From positions 1 through 20,741 of IMG/VR virus record IMGVR_UViG_3300036840_000046: a stretch of 20,741 bases of DNA; one strand, written 5' to 3'. Both the position numbers and the translations under genes were made by a program. The notes beneath the pieces were generated by a model. It saw nothing but the letters and a program-made list of their open reading frames with translations, had not been told where the DNA came from and did no database searches. Numbering within the stretch: position 1 is the first letter of the stretch; every line of letters begins with the position of its first letter. Of this stretch, positions 20,254 through 20,741 are shown one piece after another. This DNA is from a virus.

Positions 20254-20448
20254 TCAACCGTCCGTGCGCGCTTTGCTGATCCGGACGTGGAGCTCGGCGT
20301 ACGCCTCCCGCTCCTCGTGCATGACCTTCGCCGGCCCGGGAAGGCGAGCGGCGAGATAGTGCTCCTCGGCTTCCGCACACTTGGACTTGCTCTCTGCCAG
20401 CGCCGCCCCGATTCGCCTCAAGTCTGCCTCTGAGAGATCAACCTTCAT
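20254..20448 (-). CDS. Small helical protein, 64 residues
   Basis: The ATG at 20448 overlaps the preceding stop as ATGA. The product, MKVDLSEADLRRIGAALAES followed by a charged helical segment (EEREAYAELHVRISKARTDG), is short, helical and unrecognised. The Arg-rich upstream extension is a shadow of the preceding gene. Coupling suggests it is made with the possible methyltransferase-like protein. Confidence 0.75.
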   Translation of the reverse strand: MKVDLSEADLRRIGAALAESKSKCAEAEEHYLAARLPGPAKVMHEEREAYAELHVRISKARTDG

Positions 20449-20741
20449 AACCGACTCCACGCCGCGAGCGCGATCAGCTCTTCGGCGAACGCCCGCGGGC
20501 TCGCGATCGCCTGCTTCTTGTTGACCGTAGGCTTCTTGCGATCGAACCAGCCCACTTGGTGCGTGCCCTCGAGGCGTCGCCAGTCGAGCTCGAAGGGCGG
20601 GCGCTGGCCGTAGTAGAGGAGCCACGTGCGCTTGCGGCAGGCGTGCCCGTAGGCGCTCTGCCAGACCTCGCACACGTAACGCAGGCGCGCCACGCGCTGC
20701 CAGCCGACGCCGCTCGGCGCGGGGATCCCGTACGTCGACCA
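20445..20741 (-). CDS. C-terminal part of a possible DNA-methyltransferase-like phage protein
   Basis: The frame is open to the window edge; only about 98 C-terminal residues are visible. The pattern C-E-V-W-Q-S-A-Y-G-H-x-x-R-K-R-T-W-L-L-Y-Y-G, then GTHQVGWFDRKKPTVNKKQA and an AFAEELIALA tail, matches from memory a family common in proteobacterial phages. In it, the QxxYGHxxRKxTWL element resembles the region of C5 methyltransferases that reads YGxPxRKRTxLW. The catalytic part would be beyond the window. A GTG at 20693 is a possible internal start but the reading frame clearly continues upstream. Function is tentative. Confidence 0.6.
   Translation of the reverse strand, partial: WSTYGIPAPSGVGWQRVARLRYVCEVWQSAYGHACRKRTWLLYYGQRPPFELDWRRLEGTHQVGWFDRKKPTVNKKQAIASPRAFAEELIALAAWSRL

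Noticed and set aside
16903-20380. Shared peptides (ASHRRPFFQDM, SLTRTPFSQDM, ASTRRTFSLGM) as conserved N-termini of three proteins
   Set aside because: These arise from reading the 27-bp motif in the gene frame; for copy A the upstream extension would have to be translated through a strong terminator, so a DNA-level motif is the better explanation.
1-20741. tRNA genes, CRISPR arrays, insertion sequences, integrase or attachment sites
   Set aside because: Looked for on both strands; no convincing cloverleaf, regularly spaced repeats, transposase or integrase motifs were seen.

Overview
The window is a high-GC stretch of a double-stranded DNA tailed phage or prophage. Every gene I can support lies on the minus strand, so transcription runs from right (20741) to left (1). 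Genes are tightly packed, with many 4-base ATGA/GTGA or TAATG stop-start overlaps. The host is not shown directly. The strong GC bias at third codon positions and two secreted lipoproteins with Glu/Gln-rich linkers after the lipidated cysteine suggest a Gram-negative, possibly myxobacterial (Myxococcota) host; this is inference. No integrase, terminase, tail, tRNA or CRISPR sequence was seen.

Right part (about 14.4-20.7 kb): an accessory module of small, mostly unrecognised genes. It includes the 3' end of a possible methyltransferase-like gene, a four-cysteine zinc protein, two lipoproteins with Cys18 lipoboxes, small helical or winged-helix-like proteins, and a membrane-anchored coiled-coil protein. 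Eight copies of a 27-bp motif, each on the coding (minus) strand ahead of a gene, occur only here. The motif has two conserved blocks, roughly YTMAAG and CGTTC, separated by exactly 16 nt. One copy sits directly after a strong terminator and ends 9 nt before an ATG. I read these as a phage-specific promoter or operator family.

Boundary (about 14.26-14.34 kb): a 21-bp hairpin with a T-rich tail, reading on the minus strand, separates the accessory genes from the next block.

Left part (1-14.25 kb): a DHH/DHHA1 phosphoesterase followed by the head-assembly module. In transcription order this holds the portal protein, several small head or connector candidates, a ParB-like-domain protein with a basic N-terminus, a histone-like Lys/Arg-rich protein, a short membrane protein, a cysteine-rich protein with HiPIP-like spacing, a Mu F/SPP1 gp7-type head morphogenesis protein, a strongly acidic protein, four tiny proteins with related C-terminal PF tails, two further small proteins, a scaffold-like protein, the major capsid protein, and two genes continuing toward a tail module outside the window. 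Portal, MuF-type protein, scaffold and capsid in this order is the standard layout of siphovirus or myovirus head clusters; terminase probably lies to the right of the window and tail genes to the left.
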